Below, in pieces: positions 55,376 to 64,000 of a stretch of DNA of 64,000 nucleotides. The DNA lies in assembly GCA_944392945.1 (NCBI GenBank), contig CALXYJ010000001.1:186001-250000 (forward strand). The letters are read 5' to 3'. Position numbers and translations under genes: made by a program. Under the pieces are notes generated by a model that saw only the letters and a program-made list of their open reading frames with translations, had not been told where the DNA came from and did no database searches. Source of the DNA: an uncultured Clostridia bacterium. Lineage in GTDB: Bacteria; Bacillota; Clostridia; TANB77; CAG-508. The stretch's first letter is position 1, and each line of letters opens with the position of its first letter.

Positions 55376-55933
55376 ATGAAGATAGTAGATAAATTTATAT
55401 TAGTAATATTTTCAATTATAATTCTTATTTTATCATTAATTACAGCAAGTATAATATTTGGATGGGTAGAGTTAGAAAGCTTAACACCATATATAGGAAA
55501 TTGGTTATCAACAGAGCCAACATCAAGTGTAATCTTAGGAGTTTCAATTATATTTATATTGTTTGCTATAAAGGCAATCTTTTTTAGTGGTAGCAAAGAC
55601 GAAAGAGCTACAAGAGACGGAATTTTAATGGAAAATGATAATGGTAGATTATTAATTTCTAAAGATACTTTAGAAAATTTGGTTGTAAATATTGTTAAAG
55701 GCTTTGATGGTACAGAAAATGTTGTTGCAAAAGTTGGTTTAGATAAAGAAAATAATCTAAGAGTATATGTTACATTATATGTACATCCAAATGTAGTAAT
55801 AAAAGACTTAACAACAAGTATACAAAATCGTGTAAAAGAAGCAATAAAATCAACGTCAGATTTGGAAACAGCTTCTGTAAATGTAAGAGTTAGAAATATT
55901 ACTCCAACAGTAGAAAACAAAGTAGAGGTTTAA
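55376..55933 (+). CDS. amaP: Alkaline shock membrane anchor protein
   Basis: The 185-residue protein has two membrane segments (residues about 9-31 and 48-70) and then an Asp23-like domain (ISKDTLENLVVNIVKG, LRVYVTLYVHPNVVIKDL, VKEAIKSTSDLETASVNVRV). This is the AmaP layout, which holds Asp23 to the membrane. AAGGAGG precedes the start. Confidence 0.9.
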   Translation: MKIVDKFILVIFSIIILILSLITASIIFGWVELESLTPYIGNWLSTEPTSSVILGVSIIFILFAIKAIFFSGSKDERATRDGILMENDNGRLLISKDTLENLVVNIVKGFDGTENVVAKVGLDKENNLRVYVTLYVHPNVVIKDLTTSIQNRVKEAIKSTSDLETASVNVRVRNITPTVENKVEV

Positions 55934-55950
55934 GAAAGGGAGATAAATAT

Positions 55951-56154
55951 ATGAATGGTTTTAAAGATTTTGTTTCTGAATATAGTGGAGCAATAATTGG
56001 CGGTATAATAGCTATATTAATTTTATTAACTGGTCTATATAGATTAATAATAGGTATTATTTTAATAGGAATGGGACTTTTTATAGGAAATTATATTCAG
56101 AGAAATAAATATGAAGTAAAGGAAAAATTAAAAAATTTTATAGACAGAATGTAA
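55951..56154 (+). CDS. DUF2273 small membrane protein
   Basis: The 67-residue protein has two short membrane segments (GAIIGGIIAILILLTG and LIIGIILIGMGLFIG) separated by a short turn, followed by a basic tail. This is the DUF2273 pattern regularly found after amaP, where it is thought to work with the Asp23 anchor. AAAGGGAG precedes the start. Confidence 0.88.
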   Translation: MNGFKDFVSEYSGAIIGGIIAILILLTGLYRLIIGIILIGMGLFIGNYIQRNKYEVKEKLKNFIDRM

Positions 56155-56166
56155 GAGGGGAAATAG

Positions 56167-56574
56167 ATGGATAAATCAGCAAAAAGAGAATTAACTTTTA
56201 AAATTTTATATAGTAATCAAATAAATAAAGAAATGAATAATGAGGAAATAGATATTTTTTTAGAAGAAAATAATATTAAAGATAAAGACAGAGAGAACAT
56301 TAATGCTGATATTGCTAAAATTAAAGAAAATATTAAAGATATCGAAGAAAAGATTTCTAAAAACCTAAAAGATAATTGGTCAATAGATAGAATATCTAAA
56401 ATAGATAAAGCATTATTAATATTGGCTATATACGAGATACAATATAAAGAAATACCATTTAAAGTAGTTATAAATGAAGTAGTAGAACTTGCTAAAAAAT
56501 ATGGTGAAGATACATCTGCTTCATTTATTAATGGAGTTTTAGCAAATATTGTTAAGGAGTTAAATTTAGAATAA
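56167..56574 (+). CDS. nusB: Transcription antitermination factor NusB
   Basis: The 135-residue helical protein shows [15 protein letters not shown] near the start, [20 protein letters not shown] in the middle and [20 protein letters not shown] and [11 protein letters not shown] at the end, all typical of NusB. It binds boxA RNA with NusE during rRNA transcription. GAGGGG precedes the start. Its stop codon overlaps the xseA start by one base. Confidence 0.94.
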   Translation: MDKSAKRELTFKILYSNQINKEMNNEEIDIFLEENNIKDKDRENINADIAKIKENIKDIEEKISKNLKDNWSIDRISKIDKALLILAIYEIQYKEIPFKVVINEVVELAKKYGEDTSASFINGVLANIVKELNLE

Positions 56575-57761
56575 TGGAATATAAAGCAATTTCTGTAACA
56601 GAGTTAAATAGTTACATAAAAAACAAAATAGCAGATGATGAGTATTTAAATAATATACTAATTAAAGGTGAAATATCAAATTTTAAACATCATTATACTG
56701 GTCATATGTATTTTACATTAAAAGATGATAATTCTTTAATAAAATGTATAATGTTTAAGTCTTATACATCTAATTTAAAATTCGTACCAAAAGATGGAAT
56801 GAGTGTCTTGGCTTTTGGTACTGTTTCCGTTTTTGAAAGAGATGGTGTTTACCAATTATATTGTAAAGCAATGCAAGAAGATGGAGTAGGAAATCTTTAT
56901 AAGGAATACGAAGAACTAAAAAACAAACTAGAAAAAGAAGGGCTATTTGATAATAGTCATAAAAAGAAATTACCAGTAATGCCAAAAATTATAGGAGTTT
57001 TAACATCTAATACTGGATCAGTAATAAAAGATATTATAAATGTTTCTACAAGAAGAAATCCTAATGTATATATTAGGTTATATCCTGTTCCAGTACAAGG
57101 AGAAGGTGCTGGAGCTAAGATTGCAGAGGCTATCAAGTTTATGAATAGCAAAAATTTGGCAGACGTGTTAATTTTAGCTAGAGGTGGAGGTTCATTAGAA
57201 GATTTATGGCCTTTTAATGAGGAAGTAGTTGCAAGAGCAATTTATGAATCTAAAATTCCAATTGTATCAGCAGTAGGACACGAAACTGATTTTTCGATAT
57301 CAGATTTTGTAGCAGACTTACGTGCACCTACTCCATCTGCAGCAGCAGAAATTGTAGTCCCTAATATTGTTGATATAAAACAAAATTTAAATACATATAA
57401 TATTAGATTAAAAAATGCATTAAAGAAAAAAGTGGAAATAATGCAAATGAGATACGAAAAATGCATGAAGAGCAGAGTTTATACAGATCCTTTAAAAATT
57501 GTTAATGATAACTATATAAAATTGGATATGCTAATAAAATCTATGACAAATGGAGTGATGAATAAATTCCAAAAAAGTAAAACACAAGCAATAAAAAATT
57601 TTGCTAAACTAGATGCACTAAGTCCTTTAAAAACATTAAGTAGGGGCTATTCTATTATAGAAAAAGATAATAAAATAATAAAAAATATAGAAGATTTAAA
57701 GAAAGACGAATTAATAAAAATTCGTATGCAAAATGGAGAAAAAGAAGCTAAGATTCTTTAA
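56574..57761 (+). CDS. xseA: Exonuclease VII large subunit
   Basis: The 395-residue protein has an N-terminal OB fold (VTELNSYIKNKI ... ILIKGEISNFKHHYTGHMYF), the catalytic domain with IGVLTSNTGSVIKDI, YPVPVQGEGAG, ILARGGGSLEDLWPFNEE, VSAVGHETDFSISDFVADLR and APTPSAAAE, and a C-terminal helical part. It degrades single-stranded DNA with XseB, encoded next. All known motifs are present. Confidence 0.97.
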   Translation: MEYKAISVTELNSYIKNKIADDEYLNNILIKGEISNFKHHYTGHMYFTLKDDNSLIKCIMFKSYTSNLKFVPKDGMSVLAFGTVSVFERDGVYQLYCKAMQEDGVGNLYKEYEELKNKLEKEGLFDNSHKKKLPVMPKIIGVLTSNTGSVIKDIINVSTRRNPNVYIRLYPVPVQGEGAGAKIAEAIKFMNSKNLADVLILARGGGSLEDLWPFNEEVVARAIYESKIPIVSAVGHETDFSISDFVADLRAPTPSAAAEIVVPNIVDIKQNLNTYNIRLKNALKKKVEIMQMRYEKCMKSRVYTDPLKIVNDNYIKLDMLIKSMTNGVMNKFQKSKTQAIKNFAKLDALSPLKTLSRGYSIIEKDNKIIKNIEDLKKDELIKIRMQNGEKEAKIL

Positions 57762-57776
57762 ATTTGGAGGAATAAT

Positions 57777-58004
57777 ATGAAAGGAATTAATTTTGAAGAT
57801 GCAATGAAAAAATTAGAAGAGATTACGGCACAATTAGAGAAGGGAGATTTATCTTTAGATGAATCTGTAAAAAAATTTGAGGAAGGAATAAATCTTTCTA
57901 AAGAATGTAATAAAATTTTAGAAGATTCAGAAAGAAGAATAAATATCTTAATAAATAATGATGGTGATGTAACAGAAGAGAATTTTTTACCAAAGGAAGG
58001 ATAG
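57777..58004 (+). CDS. xseB: Exonuclease VII small subunit
   Basis: The 75-residue protein has the XseB pattern FEDAMKKLEEITAQLEKGDL, SLDESVKKFEEGINLSKEC and L-x-x-SERRI. Several copies bind one XseA. GGAGG precedes the start, 15 bases after xseA. Confidence 0.94.
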   Translation: MKGINFEDAMKKLEEITAQLEKGDLSLDESVKKFEEGINLSKECNKILEDSERRINILINNDGDVTEENFLPKEG

Positions 58005-58015
58005 GATAAGGGGAG

Positions 58016-58456
58016 ATGAACTTTTTTACAGAATTTATAACAAACAAATTTATTTATGTACCATTATTAACATGGTTTGGAATACAATTATTTAAAGTTA
58101 TTTGGGATTTAGTAACTACAAAAAAATTCAACTTTAAAAGAATATTAGGAGCAGGAGGAATGCCAAGCTCACATTCAGCAGTTGTTGTATCTCTTGCAAC
58201 TTTAATTGGTAGAGATAGCGGATTTGGAAGTTCAATATTTGCATTATCTGTAATATTTGCATTTGTTGTAATGTATGATGCAGCTGGAGTAAGAAGAGCT
58301 GCTGGAAAACAAGCTAAACTTCTAAATAAATTAATAGAAACGCCTGGTCTATCTGGAATTCAGGTTTCAGAAAAATTAGTGGAAGTCCTAGGACATACGC
58401 CATTTCAAGTATTTGTAGGAGCTATAATTGGTATTATTGTTGGTTGTATTTTTTAG
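58016..58456 (+). CDS. Divergent PAP2-family (DUF212) membrane protein
   Basis: The 146-residue protein has about four membrane segments and the DUF212 pattern GAGGMPSSHSAVVVSLATLI, GRDSGFGSSIFALS and YDAAGVRRAAGKQAKLLN. The motif SSH-x-A resembles the phosphatase motif of PAP2 enzymes. The substrate is unknown. The site AAGGGGAG lies close before the only suitable ATG. Confidence 0.9.
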   Translation: MNFFTEFITNKFIYVPLLTWFGIQLFKVIWDLVTTKKFNFKRILGAGGMPSSHSAVVVSLATLIGRDSGFGSSIFALSVIFAFVVMYDAAGVRRAAGKQAKLLNKLIETPGLSGIQVSEKLVEVLGHTPFQVFVGAIIGIIVGCIF

Positions 58457-58504
58457 TTATTAAAAAACTATAAACTAAAAAAATAAATAAAGGTGGAGGA
58501 TTTT

Positions 58505-60151
58505 ATGCAGGATATAGAAATTGCTAGAAATACAAAATTAAAAAATATAAATGAAATTGCAGACAATTTAGGTATAGAAGATAAATATTTAGAGCAATAT
58601 GGTAAATATAAGGCAAAGATATCTTTAAACTATTATAATAATATAAAAAATAATAAAGATGGAAAACTTATATTAGTTACTGCAATAAATCCAACACCTT
58701 TAGGGGAAGGAAAAACAACTACTTCTATAGGTTTAGTAGATGCATTAAGAAAGATAAATAAAAATGCAATTTTAACATTAAGAGAACCTTCTTTAGGACC
58801 AGTGTTTGGAATTAAAGGAGGAGCTACAGGCGGTGGACATTCGCAAGTAGCACCTATGGAGGATATTAATTTACATTTTACAGGTGATATACATGCAATT
58901 ACTACTGCTAATAATCTTTTAAGTGCAATTATAGATAATCATATTTGGCAAGGGAATGAACTTGGAATAGAAAAAGTAACATGGAAAAGATGTCTAGACT
59001 TAAATGATAGAGCTTTAAGAAAAGTAGAAGTATCACTTTCTGGAGAAAAGAATATGAAACCAAGAGAAGATGGATTTGATATCACAGTGGCTTCAGAAAT
59101 TATGGCAATTTTATGCTTAGCAAAGGATATACAAGATTTAAAAAGAAGATTAGGAAATATAGTTATTGGATATAATAAAGAAAATCAGCCAATAACATGT
59201 AGAGATTTAAAGGCTGAAGGAAGTTTAGCAGTAATACTTAAGGATGCAATTAATCCGAATTTAGTACAAACATTAGAAAATAACCCAGTCTTAATACATG
59301 GTGGTCCATTTGCTAATATTGCTCATGGTTGTAATAGTATTATTGCAACAAATATGGCTTTAAAAATGGGAGACTATGTAGTTACAGAAGCTGGTTTTGG
59401 TGCAGATCTAGGAGCAGAGAAGTTTTTAGATATTAAATGCAGACTTATAAATAATTCTCCAGATGCAGTTATTATAGTGGCAACTTTAAGAGCTTTAAAA
59501 TATCATGGGGGAATAAGCAAAGAAGAATGTTCAAAAGAAAATATAGAGGCATTAAAAATAGGAATTCATAATTTATTAAGACATATAGATAATATAAAAA
59601 AATATGGTTTAAATCCAATTGTTGCAATTAATAAATTTACTACAGATACAGATAAAGAAATAGAGTTATTAAAGGAAAAATTAAATGGTATAGTGAATTA
59701 TAGTTTACTAGAAAATTGGGAAAAAGGTGGAGAAGGAGCAGTAGATTTAGCTAAAAAGGTTGTAGAAACTTGTGACAAACAAAAGGATTTTAAATATATG
59801 TATAATTTAGAAGATACCGTGGAAGAGAAAATAGAAGCTGTTGCTAAAAGAATATATGGAGCAAAAGATGTAGAATATTCAGAACTTGCAAAAGAACAAT
59901 TAAAAGAGTTAAATAATTCAAATTTACCAATATGTATTGCAAAAACACAATATTCATTTTCTGATGATCCAAAAAATTTGTTATGTGATAGCCCATTTAC
60001 TCTACATGTTTCAGAATTAAAATTAAAAAATGGTGCAGAATTTATAGTTGTTTTAACAGAAAAAATTATGACAATGCCAGGTCTTCCTAAAAATCCTGCT
60101 GCCGAGAAAATAAATATAGATGAAAATGGAAACATAGAAGGAATATTTTAA
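58505..60151 (+). CDS. fhs: Formate--tetrahydrofolate ligase
   Basis: The enzyme joins formate to tetrahydrofolate with ATP, giving the 10-formyl form used by fmt, purine synthesis and acetogenesis. The 548-residue protein has TAINPTPLGEGKTTTSIGL (P-loop), REPSLGPVFGIKGGATGGG, HAITTANNLLSA, HGGPFANIAHGCNSI and EAGFGADLGAEKFLDIKCR. GGTGGAGG precedes ATG 58505; the frame also opens from a GTG at 58493, which overlaps that site. It is complete. Confidence 0.97.
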   Translation: MQDIEIARNTKLKNINEIADNLGIEDKYLEQYGKYKAKISLNYYNNIKNNKDGKLILVTAINPTPLGEGKTTTSIGLVDALRKINKNAILTLREPSLGPVFGIKGGATGGGHSQVAPMEDINLHFTGDIHAITTANNLLSAIIDNHIWQGNELGIEKVTWKRCLDLNDRALRKVEVSLSGEKNMKPREDGFDITVASEIMAILCLAKDIQDLKRRLGNIVIGYNKENQPITCRDLKAEGSLAVILKDAINPNLVQTLENNPVLIHGGPFANIAHGCNSIIATNMALKMGDYVVTEAGFGADLGAEKFLDIKCRLINNSPDAVIIVATLRALKYHGGISKEECSKENIEALKIGIHNLLRHIDNIKKYGLNPIVAINKFTTDTDKEIELLKEKLNGIVNYSLLENWEKGGEGAVDLAKKVVETCDKQKDFKYMYNLEDTVEEKIEAVAKRIYGAKDVEYSELAKEQLKELNNSNLPICIAKTQYSFSDDPKNLLCDSPFTLHVSELKLKNGAEFIVVLTEKIMTMPGLPKNPAAEKINIDENGNIEGIF

Positions 60152-60152
60152 T

Positions 60153-60219
60153 AAATTGTATAAAAACACCATATATGGATAAAATAATTTAAAATTATTT
60201 TATAAGAGTGGTGTTTTTT
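60153..60219 (+). terminator. Terminator of fhs overlapping the hydrolase leader
   Basis: AAAACACCA pairs with TGGTGTTTT, and inside lies a palindrome (ATAAAATAATTT with its complement, about 60178-60203). The final T run (60213-60218) runs straight into the ATG of the next gene at 60220. Confidence 0.8.
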
Positions 60220-60924
60220 ATGTTTAAAAAAATAAAAAATAAATCATTAAAATTTTTGTCAATTTTGTTAATTTTAGTATTATTAACTACAACGTTTTTT
60301 ATAGTATTAACAAATGTTCCTAATGAAAATGAAGTAGAAGCTCTTTCAAAATATGGATCAAGAGGTAGTGAAGTTACACAGATACAAACAAAATTAAAAA
60401 GATGGGGATATTATAATGGAAATATAGATGGAATATATGGTACACAAACTGTAGAAGCAGTAAAGTATTTTCAAAGAAAAAATAATTTAGTAGTTGATGG
60501 AATAGCAGGTAAAAATACATTGGAAGCTATGGGAATATTTAATTCATCATCTTCTAGCTCTTCAAGTTCAAACTCTTCAGATTTAAATCTATTAGCTAGA
60601 GTTATATATGGAGAAGCAAGAGGAGAACCATATACAGGACAAGTAGCAGTAGGAGCAGTCGTTTTAAACAGAGTAAAAAGTAGTTCATTCCCAAATACAA
60701 TATCAGGTGTTGTATACCAAAGTGGAGCATTTGATGCAGTTAGAGATGGACAAATTAATTTAACACCAAATTCAACAGCTAAAAAAGCTGCACAAGATGC
60801 TTTAAATGGATGGGATCCTTCTTATGGAGCAGTATATTACTTTAATCCTGCAACTGCTACAAATAAATGGATCTGGTCAAGACCTATGACAGTAACTATT
60901 GGAAACCATAGATTTTGTAAGTAA
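60220..60924 (+). CDS. SleB-type cell wall hydrolase with peptidoglycan-binding domain
   Basis: The 234-residue protein has an N-terminal membrane or signal segment (residues about 12-32), a peptidoglycan-binding domain (RGSEVTQIQTKLKRWGYYNG, TVEAVKYFQRKNNLVVDG), a Ser-rich linker and a Hydrolase_2 (SleB) domain with LLARVIYGEARGEPYTGQVA, AVVLNRVKSSSFPNTISGVV and GAVYYFNPATA. The catalytic-type Glu is in GEARGE. The family cuts cortex or wall peptidoglycan, and many members act in spore germination. The start lies right after the T run of the fhs terminator. Confidence 0.92.
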   Translation: MFKKIKNKSLKFLSILLILVLLTTTFFIVLTNVPNENEVEALSKYGSRGSEVTQIQTKLKRWGYYNGNIDGIYGTQTVEAVKYFQRKNNLVVDGIAGKNTLEAMGIFNSSSSSSSSSNSSDLNLLARVIYGEARGEPYTGQVAVGAVVLNRVKSSSFPNTISGVVYQSGAFDAVRDGQINLTPNSTAKKAAQDALNGWDPSYGAVYYFNPATATNKWIWSRPMTVTIGNHRFCK

Positions 60925-60983
60925 TAAATTTTTAATAAATATTGATGCAATTTTATAATATTGCAGATTTTAATTAAAAAATT

Positions 60984-61036
60984 AAGTATAACTGTGGAAA
61001 CGAAATTGTAGATTTCTACCACAGTTAACTTATTTT
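60984..61036 (+). terminator. Intrinsic terminator after the hydrolase
   Basis: TAACTGTGG (60989-60997) pairs with CCACAGTTA (61019-61027); AAGT and ACTT extend the stem, and a T-rich stretch follows. Confidence 0.75.
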
Positions 61037-61131
61037 GTATTCAAAGTATGTAGAAAAATGAAAAACTAATATTCTTGACAAATATAGGACATATTGATAA
61101 GATATGAACAGAAAAGTAGGAGGATAGATGG

Positions 61132-61638
61132 ATGTTATTATATCCTAAATTTTATTGTAAAAATATTAAAGAAGTAGATATAGAAAAATTAAATGAAAAT
61201 AATATAAAAGGAATACTTTTAGATGTGGATAATACATTAATAGATTTAGATCATAAACTATTAGATGGTGCAGTAGAATGGTGTAAAGATCTAAAAGAAA
61301 AGAATATAAAATTTTGTATATTATCTAATTCTAATAATAAAGAAAAAATAAAAAAAGTTTCTGAAGCTTTAGGTATTCCGTACATATCTTTTGGAACTAA
61401 ACCATTAAAGAGAGGTTTTAAAAAAGCAAGTAAAATATTAGGTTTAGATTTTAAAAATTTAGCAATTATTGGTGATCAAATTTTTACAGATGTAATAGGA
61501 GGAAATAGATGTGGGATATACACAATATTAGTAGATCCTATAAGTAGTAGAGAAATGTTTATTACTTCTATAAAGAGAGGATTAGAAAATAAAATTATCA
61601 ATAGATACAAAAAAAAGCTTAATGAAAAGAAGGAATGA
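61132..61638 (+). CDS. YqeG-family HAD IIIA phosphatase
   Basis: The 168-residue protein has HAD motif I as GILLDVDNTLIDLDHK, motif II as FCILSNSNNKEK, the Lys of motif III in SFGTKPLKRGFKKA and motif IV as AIIGDQIFTDVIGGNR. This is the YqeG set, with DVDNT in place of DxDxT/V. The substrate is not established. GGAGGAT precedes the start. Confidence 0.93.
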   Translation: MLLYPKFYCKNIKEVDIEKLNENNIKGILLDVDNTLIDLDHKLLDGAVEWCKDLKEKNIKFCILSNSNNKEKIKKVSEALGIPYISFGTKPLKRGFKKASKILGLDFKNLAIIGDQIFTDVIGGNRCGIYTILVDPISSREMFITSIKRGLENKIINRYKKKLNEKKE

Positions 61639-61644
61639 TAGAGA

Positions 61645-62397
61645 ATGTTTTTTAATGATGTACATGTAATGTTTTATGTGGCATTTGGAATTTTAGGCTT
61701 AATCGTCGGAAATGTTTTGCCAAGTATTAATAAAAGATTAATAGAACACAAACGTGTATTTGATAAATCTTTTTTTAAAGAGTATCCAAAAGAATTTCAA
61801 CCACATTATATACATATGTTATTAATAGCAGTTATATATGTTTTATTATTATACAAATTTGGATTACATACTAATTTTATACAAAATTTAGATTTAATTA
61901 AATATATGATTTTAACACCTATGTTATTTTCTGTTGCAGTTATTGATTTTAAAGAAAATATTATTCCTAATAGATTACTACTAACAATGGCAGAAGTTGG
62001 ATTACTTTTAACATTTATATATGGAATATCAGATATAAATTTAGCAATGGACATGCTATTAGGAATGCTTGTAGGAACTGTTATATTTGGAATATTAACA
62101 TTACTTGGAAAACTTATTTCTGGAAAAGATGCAATGGGAATGGGTGATGTTAAGTTAATGGCAGCATTAGGTCTTTTCTTTGGCTCTGCTAATATTTTAG
62201 CAATATCTATAATATCATTTTTATTAGGTGCTATTATTAGTATAATATTAATAATTAGTAAAAAGAGAAAGATTGATGATTATATACCTTTTGGACCTTT
62301 TACAGTAATTGCATCATATATAAGTATTTTTGTACCCTTTAGTGCAATATTATTTGTATTACTTAAAATCTTTACTCTAGGCTTATACGAAGTATAA
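61645..62397 (+). CDS. A24-family prepilin peptidase
   Basis: The 250-residue protein has about six to seven membrane segments. The two catalytic Asp are seen in AVIDFKENIIPNRLL and GMGDVKLMAALGLFFG. The enzyme cuts class III leader peptides of type IV pilins. The Cys-rich N-terminal methylase part of full PilD proteins is missing; the N-terminus (NVLPSINKRLIEHK) keeps only the frame. No pilin gene is in this window. GATAGAG precedes the start. Confidence 0.9.
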   Translation: MFFNDVHVMFYVAFGILGLIVGNVLPSINKRLIEHKRVFDKSFFKEYPKEFQPHYIHMLLIAVIYVLLLYKFGLHTNFIQNLDLIKYMILTPMLFSVAVIDFKENIIPNRLLLTMAEVGLLLTFIYGISDINLAMDMLLGMLVGTVIFGILTLLGKLISGKDAMGMGDVKLMAALGLFFGSANILAISIISFLLGAIISIILIISKKRKIDDYIPFGPFTVIASYISIFVPFSAILFVLLKIFTLGLYEV

Positions 62398-62417
62398 AAT
62401 AATGGAGGCTAAACCAA

Positions 62418-63482
62418 ATGAATGAGAAAATTAAATGGTTACGAGAAAAATTAAATAGTTTAGATTTAGATGGAATGATAGTATCAAATCCTGTAAATAT
62501 AGAATATCTAACAGGGATTACTGCAGAGGGTGTTTTATTAATTACAAGAAAAGAAAATATTTATATAACAGATGCAAGATATATTGAACATATTAATAGT
62601 ATTCTTACAATAGATGATGAGATTATTCCATATGATTGTAAAGATATAGATCCTATAGATTATGAAAATATGTTTCTATTTTGTACTAATGTAGGGTTTG
62701 AAGAAAATTATGTAACATATGCTAAATATAAAGAATATAAACAAATGTATAAAATAAATAATTTAGTAGAAACAGATAATTTTATAGAAGTACAAAGAAT
62801 GATAAAATTGCCAGATGAGATTAATAATATTCAGAAAGCTTGTAAGATTACAGATGCATGTTTTTATCATATTTGTAATTTTATAAAAGTGGGAATGACG
62901 GAAAAAGAAATTGCATTCGAGATTGAACGTTATTTTAAAACACATGGTGCTGATGACTTGGCATTTGATACAATTGTTGCTTCTGGTAAGAATTCCTCAA
63001 TGCCACATGCAATACCTACAGATAAGAAAATAGAATCAGGAGATCTAATTACAATTGATTTTGGATGTAAATATAAAGGATACTGCTCAGATATGACAAG
63101 GACTATATTTGTAGAATATGTTCCAGAAGGAATAAAACCAATATATGATTTAGTATTAAAAAATCAAGAATTAACATTGGATGCTATCCAGGAAAATGCA
63201 AATGCAAGAATTTTAACTATGATGGTAGAAAGTGATTTTAAAGTGAATGGATATACTTTGGATCATAGTTTAGGACATGGGGTTGGTTTAGATATTCATG
63301 AGAGACCTTTTTTAGGTAGAAAAGATTTCTTATTAAAAGAAAACATGGTTGTAACAGATGAACCAGGAATTTATATTCCAGGAAGTTTTGGTGTAAGAAT
63401 AGAAGATACAGTTTTAGTTACAAAAAATGGTTGTATAAGATTAACTGAATCTGACAAAAATTATATTATAATTAATAACTAA
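62418..63482 (+). CDS. Xaa-Pro aminopeptidase (M24)
   Basis: The 354-residue protein has an N-terminal creatinase-like domain (SNPVNIEYLTGITAEGVLL) and a C-terminal M24 domain. Metal ligands are visible in ITIDFGCKYKGYCSDMTRT (two Asp), HSLGHGVGLDIHERP (His), TDEPGIY (Glu) and RIEDTVLV (Glu). It removes residues before proline. In many Firmicutes efp follows; here an insertion sequence follows. AATGGAGG precedes the start. Confidence 0.94.
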   Translation: MNEKIKWLREKLNSLDLDGMIVSNPVNIEYLTGITAEGVLLITRKENIYITDARYIEHINSILTIDDEIIPYDCKDIDPIDYENMFLFCTNVGFEENYVTYAKYKEYKQMYKINNLVETDNFIEVQRMIKLPDEINNIQKACKITDACFYHICNFIKVGMTEKEIAFEIERYFKTHGADDLAFDTIVASGKNSSMPHAIPTDKKIESGDLITIDFGCKYKGYCSDMTRTIFVEYVPEGIKPIYDLVLKNQELTLDAIQENANARILTMMVESDFKVNGYTLDHSLGHGVGLDIHERPFLGRKDFLLKENMVVTDEPGIYIPGSFGVRIEDTVLVTKNGCIRLTESDKNYIIINN

Positions 63483-63561
63483 TTAGTTAAGAATTAACAA
63501 TGAACTATATAAAAAACAGAAAAAAGAAGCTAAAGTGAGTATTATAGGTTTACAATAGATA

Positions 63562-64000
63562 TGTCACACCCAAAGTAAAAAAATAAAAATAGGAAATACC
63601 AAAAGTATGATAAAATATTTTTAACCACAAAAATCTTTTTATCGAAAGAAGGTATTTCCTATGAATAGTATAACACAAGATATACTGTATAAGCAATCAG
63701 TTGTAAAATATTCTTTTAAACATGGAGTAACAAAAGCAGCAATAAAATTCAAAATGCATAGAAAAACAATATATAGATGGCGTGAGAAATACGACGGAAC
63801 AGCACAATCATTAAAGAATAAATCGAGGAGACCATATAGTCATCCAAACCAACATACAAAAGAAGAAATAAAGTTAATAAAGAATTACAAAAATAGAAAT
63901 AAAGATACAGGATTGGTAGTATTATGGATAAAACTAAGAAAAGTAGGATATACAAGAAGTATAACAAGTTTGTATAGAGTAATGCAAAGAATAGGAATAT
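63562..64000 (+). mobile_element. Left part of an insertion sequence, cut by the window edge
   Basis: A transposase gene begins at 63661. The stretch before it, from about TGTCACACCC (63564), is a candidate left terminal repeat. The right end lies outside, so boundaries and target duplication cannot be fixed. Confidence 0.55.
63661..64000 (+). CDS. IS481/IS3-like transposase, 3' end outside window
   Basis: The frame opens at ATG 63661 (AGAAAGGT upstream) and runs to the edge, giving 113 residues. It shows a helix-turn-helix (SVVKYSFKHGVTKAAIKFKM, HRKTIYRWREKYD) followed by SLKNKSRRPYSHPNQHTKEE and a second DNA-binding part (VLWIKLRKVGYTRSITSLYR, VMQRIGI). This is the N-terminal part of DDE integrase-type transposases of the IS481/IS3 kind. 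The catalytic DDE domain would follow outside the window. Confidence 0.88.
   Translation, partial: MNSITQDILYKQSVVKYSFKHGVTKAAIKFKMHRKTIYRWREKYDGTAQSLKNKSRRPYSHPNQHTKEEIKLIKNYKNRNKDTGLVVLWIKLRKVGYTRSITSLYRVMQRIGI

Noticed and set aside
55315-55920. Minus-strand frame of 201 codons opposite amaP
   Set aside because: It is the shadow of amaP, which has clear family motifs and a ribosome site on the + strand.

Overview
The window is AT-rich DNA with Firmicute-type signals: AAGGAGG-like ribosome sites, sigma-A promoters with 17-base spacers, intrinsic terminators and a tyrosine T-box. TGA is used as a stop, so the code is standard. Gene order (yicC-remA-rpoZ-gmk-priA-def-fmt; asp23-amaP-nusB-xseAB-fhs) and gene content point to an uncultured, probably anaerobic and gut-type Clostridia member with a Gram-positive wall. 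The species cannot be named from the sequence. No rRNA, tRNA or CRISPR array was found.

Layout. 1-4.9 kb: 3' part of a very large Cna_B/DUF11/VWA surface protein. 5-9.9 kb: small membrane protein, then a short run of acetyltransferase and P-loop genes (one a GNAT-DUF402 fusion), then orphan cassette A. 9.9-14.3 kb: T-box, small ORF, tyrS, and the murL-murD2 pair that makes UDP-MurNAc-Ala-D-Glu by epimerisation. 14.3-19.5 kb: TetR regulator with a palindromic operator and a heterodimeric ABC exporter, one half of which carries a frameshift. 19.6-24.0 kb: orphan cassette B, three envelope proteins, and a DUF362 protein behind a MerR-type promoter. 24.2-30.8 kb: a BceRS-BceAB-like peptide-antibiotic sensing and detoxification module, split in two by orphan cassettes C (+) and D (-), then a GT51 transglycosylase.

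31-44.2 kb: a wall-linked polysaccharide cluster with LCP ligase, priming sugar transferase, DUF4422 and two GT2 glycosyltransferases, Wzy-like polymerase, Wzx flippase, pyruvyl transferase, two acyltransferases, UDP-galactopyranose mutase and a glycoamylase-fold hydrolase. 44.2-47.4 kb: 62-base tandem repeats, then pentapeptide-repeat, Dabb, DUF4186 and Lsa-type ABC-F genes. 47.4-63.5 kb: housekeeping operons. 63.5-64 kb: left part of an insertion sequence cut by the window edge.

Gene-free stretches above 300 bases: 5523-5960 (promoter, structured leader, terminator); 9882-10342 (promoter, T-box, 25-codon ORF); 26331-26636 (two facing hairpins, nothing seen in 26393-26541); 30814-31113 (terminator and promoter); 44174-44602 (terminator, tandem repeats, promoter).

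The most unusual pattern is the set of four isolated genes (A 8738-9343, B 19715-20158, C 25944-26330, D 26637-27050). They have codon use clearly different from their neighbours, mostly their own promoter and terminator, and no recognisable function. Two of them sit inside an otherwise standard resistance module.
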